From contig JAAPAO010000165.1 in the NCBI GenBank assembly GCA_013115145.1, positions 1 to 59,314 on the forward strand: a stretch of 59,314 bases of DNA, given 5' to 3'. The translations under genes were made by a program, and so were the position numbers. Source of the stretch: Perkinsus chesapeaki. Taxonomy: Eukaryota > Perkinsozoa > Perkinsida > Perkinsidae. The notes under the pieces are model-generated. The model saw only the letters and a list, made by a program, of their open reading frames with translations. It made no database searches and was not told the origin of the DNA. Positions within the stretch are counted from its first letter, which is position 1; each line of letters opens with the position of its first letter. Positions 1-12,668 of this stretch are shown piece by piece.

Positions 1-1793
1 TAGATTGCCAAACTAACGACCACGAGGGCGTGGGTTCTAGCACCCCGGAGGGCCTCGGACTGCACTGCGCTAGATGTTCTGTTATGCAGTTAGGAAGTCT
101 GAGGGGAGAGTAAGATGTTCTCAGAAGGAATGCATTTGATGTTTCTCCTCCACCTGGCAACATTTTCTGCCAATTTTCCATCATATCTCCACGTTAGGAC
201 CACTTTTGGATCTTCTAAGCTAGAAGACATTTCTGTAAGACTATATGACTCTCTCGAATCTATCCTTCTGACTCTCTGGGCTTTTTCTTTCCACTGCTCT
301 TATCTGCCGATAGAAACATAAGCGGTACGAACATCGATATCTTTCCGATAAATCCTTGGTGAGTAAATGAAAGTCTTTGCTGTGAGTTCTCTCAAGCGCC
401 TGATAATAAGGACTGCATGTTGAAGAGAATTAACTGAGGAAGGGTGGCAAATGATTCGTTCTCAGGCTCCACGGTTATGCTGGCCATACCGGCGTGTTTG
501 GACTCCATAAAGCTAACTGATGACGTGGTGAGTTCTGAGGGTCTCGCACGGCTGAGCGACATACTTGTTATTACCTGCCTACTTTTGCTGCACTTTCGCA
601 CGATGCTCGCATACCTGATCTTAATATCTCTCATTGGCGAGCAGCGTACTGATCAAGGTGACGGAATTTCAGAGACATTTAAGTTGCCGTCTAGCTCATT
701 TCGAGCTAGCGGAGACTCAACTCTGCCCTAGTGTTGTTTAAATCCACTGGATTCTGCTGCAGCCATTCTTTTCATCTGTAGAGAGAGTCCAGTAGCACCT
801 TAGAGGAGGGATTGGCCTATTCGTTGGTCGTTATGCTCGATTTCTAACTCGCCTCTTGGTTAGGTTTTCGAGGAATGGACAACACGCTTCCTGTCATGCC
901 TCACTGAGAGCAGTTCCGAAAGTATCCTGAAGGACACTAAGAATGAAAAAGCCATTGGCGCTACGTTGGTGTCGCTTGCTCATCTGCAAGTCGGTCCGCC
1001 AGGGCTCACAAGCGGTAAGCGGCTGAGTGTCCACATCTCTATAACGTTCGCCTTGAGGTTCTGTGAGTCTTACATCGATACGCTTTAGGTGGGGCACTGT
1101 AGTTATGGAACTCCAAACTAAATACTGTATAGATCTTCGTCGGAGAGCCCATTTCATTCAGTATGTCTAGAGATCAACAGGAGTCAACTTGGTGACATAG
1201 TGGTTACGCATATTCGAGATTTCAACAGTTATATGGTAACTACTGACACCATGACAGTGGCAATCCGAAGCTCCGGGGACTAAAAGTATCACGAGTATGG
1301 TATCATATAGTTAGCATATGTTTCTGCGGGACTACAAGACGACGCTGTACTACAGCGTATGTAGGCATCATGATGGTCAGTCGCCTTGATGGTTCATCTG
1401 CTCCCAAGCAATGCTTGGGAAGCATCGACCGTAGTCGAAATCTTGCCAGAGAGCTCCATTTTAGAGTTTCCTGCACTTGTTGCCCCTGGACCAGAGGTCC
1501 TGGTCGATTTCATACTAACCCAACACTGTCTTCTTAAGCCAAAATGAGAATGATAATATGTAATCGAAGGAAAGAAAGGGATTCTATTAGCACCAACCAA
1601 TATAGTTGCATGCAATTCAGCTACAATGGGAAGTGCACGGAACTACAAGTAAACAAGTTTGAGTCCGCACACAGTCACACACTACCGTGAATACAATACA
1701 GGATAGAAACGACCTGCTCAAAGCGAGCCGATTCGACCTGACGTATAGGTCAGACCTATTAGGTCTGAATAAGCGACCACAAAATGACAGGGT
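1..1793. other. No supported gene
   Basis: I see no recognisable protein here. The longest open stretch on the plus strand, 444-731, would encode 95 residues with one hydrophobic segment (VITCLLLLHFRTMLAYLILI), but nothing else supports it. A small imperfect inverted repeat built on the motif AGGTCAGACCTATTAGGTCT lies near 1750-1770, just downstream of the secreted-protein gene on the other strand. Confidence 0.4.
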
Positions 1794-2249
1794 TTAACAT
1801 GACTTTGTCGAGAAAGGCTCGTAAACAAAGTCATAGTTTGGTACCCAGATAGTACTATCCGCGACTTTAATGAGATCGATGATGTCATCGTTGTAGTAGC
1901 CATCAGTGGCTCTGATGAAATCTTCATAACCATCCGCCAGCTCGATGGGGTATTCGGGATCTTTCGTCTGAGACTCGTAGTGACAAGGATAGGATTGGTG
2001 AAGTCCAGATTTTTCGTGAGGATAGAAGATAATAACATTATTAACTGCTATCACCTGAACCTTCTGCAGCAGCCATTTGGTGGAACCGGCACAATAAACA
2101 CCACTTTCGGGCATGCCGTTTACCGAGGCTCCCAAGGAGCTCTTGTCCATAGAGTCCACATGAGTAGCATTATGATGAATGTCGACCGACTTGGCCTCGC
2201 AAGTGTTGGCAGTAACCAGGGCAACGATGATATAGACGAAGGGAATCAT
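1794..2249 (-). CDS. Small secreted protein, paralogue of the gene at 54873-55295
   Basis: A single-exon ORF of 151 residues. It begins with a typical signal peptide (MIPFVYIIVALVTANTCEA), so the mature protein is probably secreted or lumenal. The C-terminal half contains VIIFYPHEKSGLHQSYPCHY followed by a LADGYEDFI segment. The same pattern (VIIFY, SG, SY.CHY, DGY.D.I, G.Y) occurs in the minus-strand ORF at 54873-55295, also behind a signal peptide, so the two are members of one family. The repeated tyrosine/aromatic spacing suggests a small beta-rich domain, but I do not recognise the family and propose no function. The start is the first ATG, which directly opens the signal peptide. The reading frame is uninterrupted. 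Confidence 0.72.
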   Translation of the reverse strand: MIPFVYIIVALVTANTCEAKSVDIHHNATHVDSMDKSSLGASVNGMPESGVYCAGSTKWLLQKVQVIAVNNVIIFYPHEKSGLHQSYPCHYESQTKDPEYPIELADGYEDFIRATDGYYNDDIIDLIKVADSTIWVPNYDFVYEPFSTKSC

Positions 2250-2279
2250 GTGGAGGGGGAGTTGGATAACTTTTTCTGA

Positions 2280-4239
2280 GTGGAAAACGATGATGTTTGA
2301 AGGTTCTGGTACGTGTAAATGTTATAATACTCATCGGCTATACTATATAACATTATGGCCACAATAGAGCGAAGTTATGAGTCCATCTGTTATACCAAAA
2401 AGATAAACAGGAAGCCTTTGGATGAGCTGCAAGAAACGCAGTATTGGCAATACAAAATTTTCGTGAAACTCCACGGCGGGCAGTCAAACGACGAATAGAA
2501 CGATGATCCTCTACACAGTTCTGTAGCTAGTTTGGCCATATCGGTGACAGATGATCGCTCACGTCACTGGAGCGACATCTTCTCAAGTTTCCTAAAATAA
2601 AGACTCAGAGACTCTTAGTAAGAGTTACGACTCGTCACCTACGAAATAGAACCTATTGACTAGCTCAATGCCCGGTTTCCTGCGGTACCGCACGCTAGGG
2701 GAGGATGGCAAGAGGGACAAAGCACTGAGCGCACTCACGCAGTGTGTGAAGGGAGCCGTCGACCGTTGATAAGTCGGCGTACGTGTCGCATTTGGCCGTC
2801 GCCGTAATTTTTTTATATTCTGCAGTGTATTAGCTTTTGTGGGCAGAAGGTTGTTCTGCACACGTGGAACTTGGTGTCAGCCCAACTTGGGTGGCCCTGG
2901 GCCGTGGGCCACTGGCCCAAGGTGCGTTATTGAAGAAATAGGTTTAAGAAGGTTCGCCAATGCGCTGTCTCCGCGCCTGGGCCCATTTTGTCCCTTTCGG
3001 AATTGGGTGGTTGCGCACTGAAATGAGGTACTACTTCGAGCTAGTGGTTCCCGACATTCTCCCTTCAAGCTTGTCCGTACAGTGTCGGCGCTTTCATTGT
3101 CGACGATTGGATTTGAGCTCACGCACGTCCTAGTGGGACCGTGTTCTCACCGAAGTCCATCGGTTCATACCACTCGTAGACTGGGCAGGGCCCGGGGACC
3201 ATGAAGTGGGTATTCTCTGACCAGCACAGTCAACCGCTGTTTCACTGTGGTGTTTCTTCTGCTAGTAATTGACCGATTTTCCCACACGCTATGTCGTATG
3301 CATCGCAACTGACGTGGAGCTCAATAGTCTCGGATAAGGCTCACCTAGTTGGCGAGTATGTGAAAATAAATTCTGAGTCCTCTCGAGTTGGTGCGCCTCT
3401 CAAGACCTGCTGTATATAATTATGCGAACCGAGGCGTGACAAATCTTTGCGGTGAAGTTTATAGTTTCATCATGAAACTTTCATGCTATCCCGGCACAGC
3501 ATGTTCGCTGAGATTGTTGAGCAGACAGGTGACCTGTGACACAGGTAGCCGGTTTCACGCACTCGAGGATACTGCCCGACCCAGCGGGTACCTTCAGAAC
3601 ACCGAGTGCATAATTTCCGGGAAAAATATGCACCCTTTGCTACAGTCCCATCAATGCCTGGTATTCTGTCAAAATAATTTTGGGAGTGGACTGGATGTTT
3701 AAGATCTTCGTTGCATTTGACGTCATAGACCTCATCGACAGGAGGACTTCCGAAACTGCTCAAGCTGTTGATCTAAGGGCTTTGGAAATTGAATTCAAGA
3801 GCCAAGATAATACGACAATAACACACACTGCCTTTACTAACGCAGACTTCTTCATGTATGCTCTAAACTGCCGTTCAAAGCACTGCAGTGCAAAGTACAC
3901 GTGATGTGATTCCCCAGAAAGAGACACTTTCAAGGACTTCAGAGGAGCTTCAAGACTGGATGCGCCGGAATAAACTATATTGTGAATCTGCTCCTGGAAT
4001 TTAGAGATGACTCGACTGAGAAGAGGTGCAAATTCTCGAGCACTGCTCTAAGCAGGGGCATATTGGCGCATGTACTCTCACCAAATGACTCTCCCACTGG
4101 ATTACCGACTTCAGCAACGTTGCCTGTCACAGGTGCACTTGGCGTCTTGCTAGATCGTATGGCGGCGTATATCCGTCAAGGAGATAGTCACCGAGGTCAG
4201 AATCGAATGATAACGCCTATTGGGGAGCCTCGACAGGTT
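2280..4239. other. Mostly uncharacterised sequence with short open stretches
   Basis: Short ORFs exist on both strands (for example 3680-3904 plus, 74 residues, and 2625-2861 minus, 78 residues) but none resembles a family I know. Some of the plus-strand stretch from about 3.6 kb may be 5' exons of the gene ending at 6715. I could not chain them with splice sites. Confidence 0.3.
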
Positions 4240-4255
4240 CTGGCGCTTTGTCCGC

Positions 4256-6715
4256 ACGCGCTCTGACTACCTTTGTGAAGGCATTCGGCAGTCTTGCAAC
4301 AGGAGGTCTTTCAAATTCCAGCCAGGACTCTCTGAAGAGTTTCAGTAAAAAAGATCTCCGTGAGAATTCGACCAAGGTAAGTGGTTGGGAGTTCACACTG
4401 TTATCGATGAGACATCTCGCGGTGCATTTGGGTAACTATCGATATTGTTGCTCTCCTTAATACAATTAGGATAACCTGATTATCATGATCGTTGTGAGCT
4501 CTGTGAATCACGGACTGATACGAACATCGCAAAGAATCGGAGGGACATGTCAGCAAGCATTATCGTTACGACGCCTCCGCAACTAAGCTCAAGAGGCTAA
4601 GGAAGTTACTCGGCAAGTATCTAAGCTTCAAGCACGCATTAAGTTTTCACATCACGAGAAGTATATTCAAGACTATCAAACCTGTTAACATATTAACGCG
4701 GGAAGTTTACTCTACTCTATCATTCTACATCATTGTTGTTAGATCAGCGAAGTACTCGCGCTCTGCCTCGCCGCCCTCGACCTCCCTAATTCACCGTCGG
4801 ACCGTCTTCTTCACCTCGCCATTGCGGTTGACGAAATTAATGCGAGTGAGTTTTCTCGAGTGCATCTGAACTCGGCTTTGAGTGCTAGGTGATACGCCGT
4901 TGCTTCGGGGAGTTGGAATTGCCGGGAATCAGATCAACCGGCTTGAAGCGGGTTTTGAGAAAGTCGAGATGGAAAGCACGTAGGACGGGGTATGCTGCTC
5001 CATACTACAGCACTTCGCTCTGTCACACATAGGAGAACATTAGACATTGGGCACAGAAGGACCGTTAGGAGGTTTAATGTTTTTCTTTTGGATTACTAAT
5101 GCATCGCCCGAAGTGCGTTTTCTACAAACCGTTGTAACAGAATCAACAGGAAATCTAGCAAGTGTGTGCTGTAGGGGTGCCGAGTGAAGCGGAATGGTCA
5201 ACAGGGTGAAACTCGTTCCTTTATGTTGAAACCGGTTTGTCAGTTACACAATCGATGAGCTTCTGGAACTACTCAGAGTCGCCCATTCCTTAGGGTGGAA
5301 GAACGATAGAATGTGTAAAGCGATTTTAAAAGTCAGCGAGGAGGATGGGATCGGCCCCCATGTCTTCGCTCGATCACTTCCCTATTTGAAGTTCGTCCGA
5401 CCATCTGAGATTGAGATTCTGCAGAAAGCCGGTAGGGGATGACATCATACGCCAGAGTAGTAAGCTTGATCAGTTGAGCTCACGAAAGGCCGAGACGCGG
5501 CGCAGTGCCTGGTGCAGATGGTGTCCATGGATGCTCTATCGTCTGATCTAGACGAGTGCAAGAGACTACTTGGTGAGATGGGTCCAATACTGTATAAGCT
5601 AAACCTTCGGTATTTCCGAGGGTTTTCCCATCGACTCGATGAGAAAGTACAAAGATAATGCAGAATTATGCCTAATGGAGGCTCTGGGAGTGTCAGGAGA
5701 ATCATTACACAGTCTACAAAGTCCAACAAAGTGTTCTTAGAACTCAATCCAATATGGAGCTTGAGATGGGAACTTTGAGCAGGTACGGTCCTCGGCAACG
5801 CACTGTCTGAGGTTGAGGTATGCAAGTTTACAACACAGCAGCTTATCGCTGCTCTTATGAGCGGCGCGTGCACTCCATCACTGAGCGAGCAGGTGAGACA
5901 GAGACTATGGTAAAAAGCAAGCAGATCTTCCCCAGCTGGATCATTCGGTATGGACTTTCGAACTATCTCAACGGTGAACTATCTCTCTCTCTCGTGGTGT
6001 GTTATGCTTGCATATCGGAATGCTTTCAAAAAATTACCTTGAGAAAAATCAAGAGCATGCTGCCAGCGGCAATTTCCCGCCCTCAACCGCATCCTGAATT
6101 CCCCCGCTTTGCTGTAAGCGAGGACAGCTGTATTCAGACGTTTTCTCAACCTTAGTGAAAAATGCTGACGGTTTTCCAGAACACGTGGGAAGCACACTTG
6201 GAATCATTTCTGTTCACCTTTTTTTCCAGCTCCTCCTAAGTGAGAAGGGTGACTTAGCCCGACTGGTGGAAGATCCCACCTCCTCCCCTATCCCTTTCAT
6301 GGTTCTTTTTCAGATCTTCAACAGTATCTCTGAGAGAATTTCGACGATCGGCAGCTCGCAAATTGAGCGCATATCCTACGATTTCCATCACCACGCGATG
6401 ACACATTTGTCGATGAAAAGTCGAGCTGATATGGTAAGGAAAGTCAGAAAGAAAAACGCTGGTGTACGTGACTTAGCGGCCTAATTAGGATTTGGTGCCA
6501 CTCTAGGACAATAGCGATTCAGTTTACCTTTTGCCACCTTACTACTGTGGTAACGGCAGCGCTTATTATAATACACTTACAAAATGAGTGTAGTGTTGGA
6601 CGTCAAACCGTAAGTCTTTTAGGCACGGCGATTTCGCGACTTTGCTGGTCTAGCTGATGATGAAGATTCAGCCTCACAATGGCGAGATGCAGCTTTCAAC
6701 ATATGGCGAATATGA
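4256..6715 (+). CDS. Multi-exon gene 1, possible helical-repeat (HPR/FAST-like) protein, partial model
   Basis: Several exon-like blocks with splice signals lie in order on the plus strand. About 4256-4376 reads SARALTTFVKAFGSLATGGL and is followed by a GTAAG donor. Near 4735-4840 there is ALCLAALDLPNSPSDRLLHL, then GTGAG. An exon at 6314-6433 is preceded by TTTTTCAG and followed by GTAAGG. The last exon, 6623-6715, reads RFRDFAGLADDEDSASQWRD and ends FNIWRI-stop. That ending resembles the last exon of the next gene (ARFVGLAGNEYVALKVWRMW-stop). The alanine/leucine-rich blocks are reminiscent of heptatricopeptide or FAST-kinase-like repeats of organellar RNA-binding proteins, but this is only a resemblance. 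The 5' end and most junctions are unresolved. Confidence 0.33.
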
Positions 6716-7836
6716 TATGAGACAACTACATGCAACGTTTCACTTTCATTGTTTCTGTTTTACTAATTGGCTTCAGAGTTGCAGCACTGATACGATACGT
6801 CAACTCACAGTGAGCTGAAAAGGATCACGCTTGCATCTGCGGGGCTTGTGCCATGAACCTCAGAGCAGTATCCGGCCTAAGTTCATCGGATCATTTGTCA
6901 GTCCAACGGTTGAATCCCTATTTCGAGATCAGAATTTACCTCCATTATGTTTCGCTGGCTCCCCCTCGCCCGGCCGCGATTCGCTAATGTAGCCTCTGCA
7001 GACTCAGCAGTGCCGATTTCTGTCATATCGGCTACCACAGATGTCGCTGTCAAAGCACGCAAGATGCAACTGGGGGCCAACCGAGCACGGTGAGTTGTGC
7101 TGGTTGGTATATTCCTATTCGACCCCATGATGCTCGTATGACTTGCCGCTCCTAATACGAAGTATAGTCAAGCTGGGCTACTTCCTTGCCTTCACCATGG
7201 TATGCCTTATTGCCAGAGTTTAGGCAGATGTTAATAGTACTGCGTCGTAGACACTCCGCGCCGCGGAGTCCGCGGGGTTAATGGTGGTGACTTGCACATT
7301 GGATTCAGCCCGGCGACATTCATTGTTGAAGTGGAGCTCAGATAAGCTTATAATTCTTCTTCAGGACGCTATTGAAGTTGACTCGCGACCTCTCGGATGA
7401 GCATGACCCATCGAGGCCCAGGAGATCAGTTCCAAAAAACGGCTTTAAAGCGCAGCTCATAAATCACGCTGTAGCTGCTACCAAATTAGTAGGCCTAGTT
7501 ACCTTAGTCTATAGGAATTACTACATAATGCTCTTGTGGACGTTTTTAGGTTAGCCGGGATGAAATGAGTGCATGGGACAACGATAAAAGCGATCGAGGT
7601 AAGATCCTCGCTGTATTGCCGAGACTTTCACGCATTTCATCAACAAGCTCGAAATAATCGAGCGAAGGACTTCATACTGCCTCGTGAAGTAAAGATTCAT
7701 TTTGCTGGTATGGGGTAGCTGCTACTTCGCCGTTCCGTACAAACTATCCCTGCTGAGCAGGAACTGAAGAGGGGGCACAAGTCCGAGTTGCCGACTTGTC
7801 TCGTGTTCGGCACCCACCAGAATCAGAATATTTCAG

Positions 7837-10448
7837 GCTCGGTCATTGTTGCCAACTTCTTCGACACGCTCGCCGCCAGAGCAGTTTCACTTTCCTCGAG
7901 CCTGACAGCCGCTGAAATCGGTGTCATTATGGCGGCATTCTCGAGAGTGGGAGTTTATCACGAGTTCATGGTGGGTATTCGAAGAAAGAGACTTCTACTC
8001 TTCGGGGTTTGAAAATCGACGGTTCGATTCTGCTTGTTTAAAATGACCACTTTGTTGACGTGCGCGACTTTATTTTTTTTATTTCCACTAAATCGACTCG
8101 ATAGAAACATCTGAAGCTCATGTCGAGATGTGGCTCCAGTTTGCGATTCTTGAATTTTTCGTATTATAAAATTTCCTGTCTTAGTGCTGCTCCTTTTGTT
8201 TCGACTCTGATAAGGTATAAGCGAGGAAGTAGCCCTAGGTATCTCCTAACTGCACTTCTCAACTAACTCTTCACTGCGTATAACAGATCTTCTCGTGCTC
8301 AGATGGAGACTTTGAGGAGTCGATTGTTTGTGGACCGTTTGATTGACGAAGCACAGCCGTCTACTATTGCTGCGGTAAGAAGCTTTTGCTGCGTATAACC
8401 CTTTTTATATCCCCGCCATTTTCAACAATTACCGTATAGGCTATGCGGTGCGAGTATCATTTTCCATTGCTGTTGGCAATATCTCACTCATACTTTTACC
8501 AGCACGGACTTCAAAACCCTCCAGGTGGCACACTTGTTCTAGACGGCTACAGTTTGTCTAACCTCAAGAACGGAGGATTTAGTTTCTCAATGAAAAACTA
8601 AATCCTCCGTTCTTACGGCGAATTGAAAGGCTATTTTGCACTGAACGAAACCCTTGCTTGGGACCAACCACGAACATGAGCTGAAAATGAAACAATGATT
8701 GCGACATGTTCTTTCACAGGTTTGCTGGTCATACGTTACCTTCAACAGAATCGAAGGGGATGCTGCGTCAGCCATTGCAGAGCGTCTACGCAAACTGCTT
8801 CAGTTCGGCGATGTTCTCCAGCTAAATGGGCATGGTTTCATCGGAATCATACGATACCTATCACAGTAAGACTTTCGGCCTAGCAACAACTACCGTGTAT
8901 GTGGTTTAGGCTAACCAGCCAGGAGAACACTGGCGTGCTCCGCCGCCTCGTGGAGGTAAGAAATATCTTCACTCGGGGCGCGAACTTCACGTGGCTGCGA
9001 TGAGTTCCTCTTTTACTTCCCGCTTTTCGAATTTCAACCCGCAGTGCCTCGTTTCGTACCAGGTTTGATTGCTTGTGGCAATGTAGGTTCAGCTGTCTAC
9101 CGCGCTCGTCGATATGTCGGCGAGTAACCTTTCCGCGCTTCTGGTTTCTTTCGTGGATGCTCACTATCCAACGGAAGTTAACGAGGCGGATATTATTCGG
9201 CAAGTAAGAGCAGTTCTTGGTTCTGCACTTTGCGTGCAGTGCATCCACAAACAAGATTTCAGCATTTAAATCCCTTGCTTCGGTGCTAGATTGATGGCAT
9301 CACCGGAAATGGAACTTCGGAAAAGAGCGTCGTCGTCATTTGTTTTATAAAGTCGCCATGATGACGTGGCGATTCGTTTGTTATACCCGTGAAGGCCGTA
9401 ATGCTAGTGTATACTTTTCAGCATGTTACGAGCGCCGTTGTGAGCAGCCTGCCTTGGTTTTCCCCACGCGAATGCGTTGAAGTGGGGAAGTTCTATTCTG
9501 AATGTAAGCACCTCACGAGAGCTATCTGGGCAGCAGTCGTCCATTTGTCGCACTCTTTGCTTAGTTATCCGCTGCTTTGGTATTGGCAACCAAGAGTCCA
9601 CAATACTAGCACACTGCTTAGGTGAGTAGTGACCACTCCCTTTCCACCAACTCTTGCTTAATTCTTCCAGGCTCTAGTGTAGTTACCGAGTGTCGTGACT
9701 GTGATAGCATTGCCATAGTATTATCGTGCATAGCGTCCTTATCGGCTGCTGGCCACTCGGGTAAGGTTGGCGAAGTATTCGAGGCTAATGAAACACTTGA
9801 AATGCCACAGGTATCCCTGGATGCTCGTTGATGAAAACGCGGACGATAATTGGCCAACTTTTACGCTCTCTCGACTCGGCTGAAGTCGGTGAATCAGCTG
9901 CATTAGTAATTGCTCGGAGTTGCTGCGCTATGAAGGTGAGTGGAGGGGACCTTTTTGCATGTTAGGTGGCTGCGCGGGAATTGGGTTTGCGTGCTCAGAT
10001 ACGCCGAGAAAAACTACAGAGCAGACTGATGACGATACTCGAGGCTGCGGGAGCCATGACACCGGATTTGCGGGACTGCTTCATTGAGCTTGAGATCAAT
10101 TCCACATGAGTTTCTGCACCGTTTCTGGAATTCGTGGAGCTGAGTTCGAGAATCAGTGGAGATGCAACCGTGCAAAGCAGCAGCTGCATTGCAGCGAAGA
10201 GGAATTCAACCCTTCATCGCGGAACACTGCACTGTACAATGCACCCATAAAATCACCAAGAAGGCGGCCGCCGTCCATTCAGGCTGATGCGAGGCCTACG
10301 TCCTCGGGGCAAAGGATATGTCCTGCCCTCAACAACAATTCTTCCAGTAGCAAAAAATTCTGAGTCAGAATTTCTGACTGATTTGGCTCGTTTTGTTGGT
10401 CTAGCTGGTAACGAATATGTAGCCTTGAAAGTTTGGCGAATGTGGTGA
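7837..10448 (+). CDS. Multi-exon gene 2, possible helical-repeat (HPR/FAST-like) protein, paralogue of gene 1
   Basis: Plus-strand exons with good splice signals are 7837-7970, 8287-8374, 8440-8524, 8720-8865, 9087-9203, about 9830-9934, 9966-10108 and a last exon 10283-10448. They encode leucine/alanine-rich helical stretches such as LTAAEIGVIMAAFSRVGVYH, FPLLLAISHSYFYQHGLQNP and VQLSTALVDMSASNLSALLV. These look like the degenerate helical repeats of heptatricopeptide (HPR) or FAST-like organellar RNA-binding proteins. The final exon ends ARFVGLAGNEYVALKVWRMW-stop, matching the end of gene 1, so the two look like a tandem pair. One junction is unsolved: the 9966-10108 exon runs into an in-frame TGA, so either the gene ends there or a splice site was missed. 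The true start probably lies upstream of 7837. Confidence 0.42.
8566..8614. repeat. Perfect foldback, 20-bp arms, 9-nt loop
   Basis: Arms 8566-8585 (AAGAACGGAGGATTTAGTTT) and 8595-8614 are exact reverse complements, separated by nine bases. The element lies between exons of gene 2, so it is probably intronic. Confidence 0.9.
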
Positions 10449-11392
10449 TCTCTAAGACCATGAGACGTTTCATCATCATTGTTTCTGTTTCACAAAGAGT
10501 TGCAACACTAATACGATACGTAACTCACATTATCTGAAGTACATAATCTACCAACCAATAAACACATTATAGCCGAGGATGTACGTTACCGCACGCTGAA
10601 GATTTCCTTTTTCGACGCAGCTGGTATGAGCACGAATAGTTCCCTAGTCCCAAAGGGTGAGTATTATATCGTACACTACGAGCTGGTACAGAGTTAAAGT
10701 TTTACGCGGTCAAACTGGTACAACCTTAGTTCGCACAGCATAAACCGAGCCGGTTACGACATGATGCTAGTTTAGCACAACGCACAACACCAGCCGCGCA
10801 TCATCCCAGAGACTGATGCCATAGTTCCACACTCGAAGCACCTATCGTTACGAAGGGTGCATAATGGTAAGATAGTAAACAAGTGAAAATGAACTTGAGA
10901 TTCTTCGTTTAGGAACTTCAATTTAGGCACATACTACTTCCCAACTCGATAATAGGAGTTTAAGTATGAAATCCTAGCATCAGATTCACAGCCTGTGTAA
11001 CAATCATGCACTAGTGAACGAATCTGAGTACTGATATTATGAGTTTACTATGTTACAGTTGGTCAGTGACCAATGGTCACGGCTATCATAGCCGGGTTAT
11101 GTGCTGGATTCTGTATTATGACCTTGTTATTGACATACCTATGTGACTTTCCCCTGACAGCTTCGGAATCATCGACCCTGTTGCACATAGTTGAAGGCCC
11201 TTTAACTATGTGCAACAGGGGTGCAACCCTCCAATAAAGGGTAAGTTTGAGACTAATAGTCTCGTAACTGCCATACCAGGTCTTGCTCGGAGAGGATGAA
11301 TAAGAAGAGTATGCCATGTAAAGGAGACAAAAAAGGGAACAAAAGATCTGGGAGAAACTGAGGGAGAACATAAATACGAGGATTCCTAGTAT
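10449..11392. other. Intergenic or uncharacterised stretch with a foldback
   Basis: No supported gene. A minus-strand ORF at 11063-11371 (102 residues, hydrophobic N-terminus) has no other support and crosses the fold-back at 11176-11220. Confidence 0.35.
11176..11220. repeat. Perfect foldback, 17-bp arms
   Basis: Arms 11176-11192 (CCCTGTTGCACATAGTT) and 11204-11220 are exact reverse complements with an 11-nt loop. There is no sequence similarity to the other foldbacks in the window. Confidence 0.9.
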
Positions 11393-11740
11393 TCATTGCG
11401 TATACTCCGCCAATTCCGTACTCGCAAAGTTAGGGCATGGTTCACTCAGTGAGCTGCGCTGCCCATGGAGCACGATGGCATCGATCAGGAGACGGTATAG
11501 AGTGAACAATAGGGCATAGGAACCAGTGCAGGGACAGAAAACGTAGATCGGGTAGCCAGGTGCAGAGGTTAGAATCTTGGAAACCGTTAGATAACCGTCT
11601 GAATCCTGGTCTATCCTAAAGTAGTCAAAGGCGTACAACCTTGTGAATTCATCTGTGGTTGCTGTTATCATCGCAAGCGTTAGGACTGTTCCAATTGTTT
11701 CTCCTGGAGCGCTCCATGGATGCGCTTTTGTGAATTTCAC
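11393..11740 (-). CDS. Hypothetical protein
   Basis: An uninterrupted ORF of 115 residues starting MKFTKAHPWSAPGETIGTVL, with two moderately hydrophobic segments. I do not recognise it. The part up to about residue 70 contains FDYFRIDQDSDGYL, which loosely resembles an EF-hand loop (D.D.DGYL), but there is no second hand and the match may be chance. The C-terminal half may be intron sequence, because a GT-like donor follows the PIYVFCPC stretch. Confidence 0.3.
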   Translation of the reverse strand: MKFTKAHPWSAPGETIGTVLTLAMITATTDEFTRLYAFDYFRIDQDSDGYLTVSKILTSAPGYPIYVFCPCTGSYALLFTLYRLLIDAIVLHGQRSSLSEPCPNFASTELAEYTQ

Positions 11741-11789
11741 TCTACGCTTATCTCACGATGTATTACATCGGAGGTTGCATGAGATTGCA

Positions 11790-11830
11790 TGAGATTGTTA
11801 CTCTTACATGATGTAAGAGTGGCAATCTCA
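11790..11830. repeat. Near-perfect foldback, 20-bp arms, 1-nt spacer
   Basis: Arms 11790-11809 and 11811-11830 are reverse complements with two mismatches. The left arm is preceded by a direct repetition of GCATGAGATT. Confidence 0.8.
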
Positions 11831-11942
11831 CGTTGCCACCAGTTTACTCGAGTCCCGATTCGGGAGTCCTGAACGCCTATCTCGAAAAGATAGGGTGGTC
11901 GATCGCACCTTTTCGCACGGTGCGGCGAGCCGATATGGCAAT

Positions 11943-12182
11943 TCAGTCACATGTCGGTGCAGCAGCGTTGTGTCGGGTCTTTCCTGCAGTAACCGGTTTT
12001 CCGGTCGCAAAAACTTTGCGATTAATGTACAAATGCTCTATCACTGCAGCTTTGAACGACACGGAGTCCATCGTGGTCTGTCTGCGGGTCGGACGAACAC
12101 TACCACCGGTAGCAATAGGCTTTTGGAAATGTTGGCCGATTACCAGAGCCAATAATACAAGGAGCACGATGGAAAGAGGCAT
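11943..12182 (-). CDS. Small putative secreted protein
   Basis: Read from an internal ATG at 12182, the ORF begins with a strong signal-peptide-like segment (MPLSIVLLVLLALVIGQHF) followed by a basic, Thr/Arg-rich tail of about 60 residues. The frame is open further upstream (ATG at 12257), but that start would bury the hydrophobic stretch and is less likely. I do not recognise a family. It could also be the first exon of a longer gene. Confidence 0.38.
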   Translation of the reverse strand: MPLSIVLLVLLALVIGQHFQKPIATGGSVRPTRRQTTMDSVSFKAAVIEHLYINRKVFATGKPVTAGKTRHNAAAPTCD

Positions 12183-12668
12183 TAGTATCGCATTATTACC
12201 GCAAATTGCGGTAAGCCTGTCAAACCGCACAGCTTGAGCCTCGGTAGTGCGTCTCATCTTGGTTCAGCGTGCAGATGCTGGACGACAAGGGACCCGTTTG
12301 TGGAGACTTCTTGATTATAGTATAATCATTTGGAATTATAAAGAATAAATCTTTCCTTTTTTCATGCGGAAAACTTCCTGTCAGAAAGCATCAAGGTCTG
12401 CTGTGGAGCAAGCAATAAAGATGGCATAAATGCAAGAGGAGGAATATTGGGTGTGGCGGACGGTGACACGCGTCATGGTGGATACCTTAGTTAGGTGTGT
12501 TCCGATACCATGCGTCGTCAGGGTAATGTTCCGAGCTGCTCGTTGCTCCATTCGCTCTATCCACTGTCTAACTTTATACGTCTAGATCGGCGACATTGCC
12601 TCTCCCATGTAGCGATCCTCGAAATCGCACGTAAGTCGATTGGTTGCGCGATTAGATAAGAATGCCGC

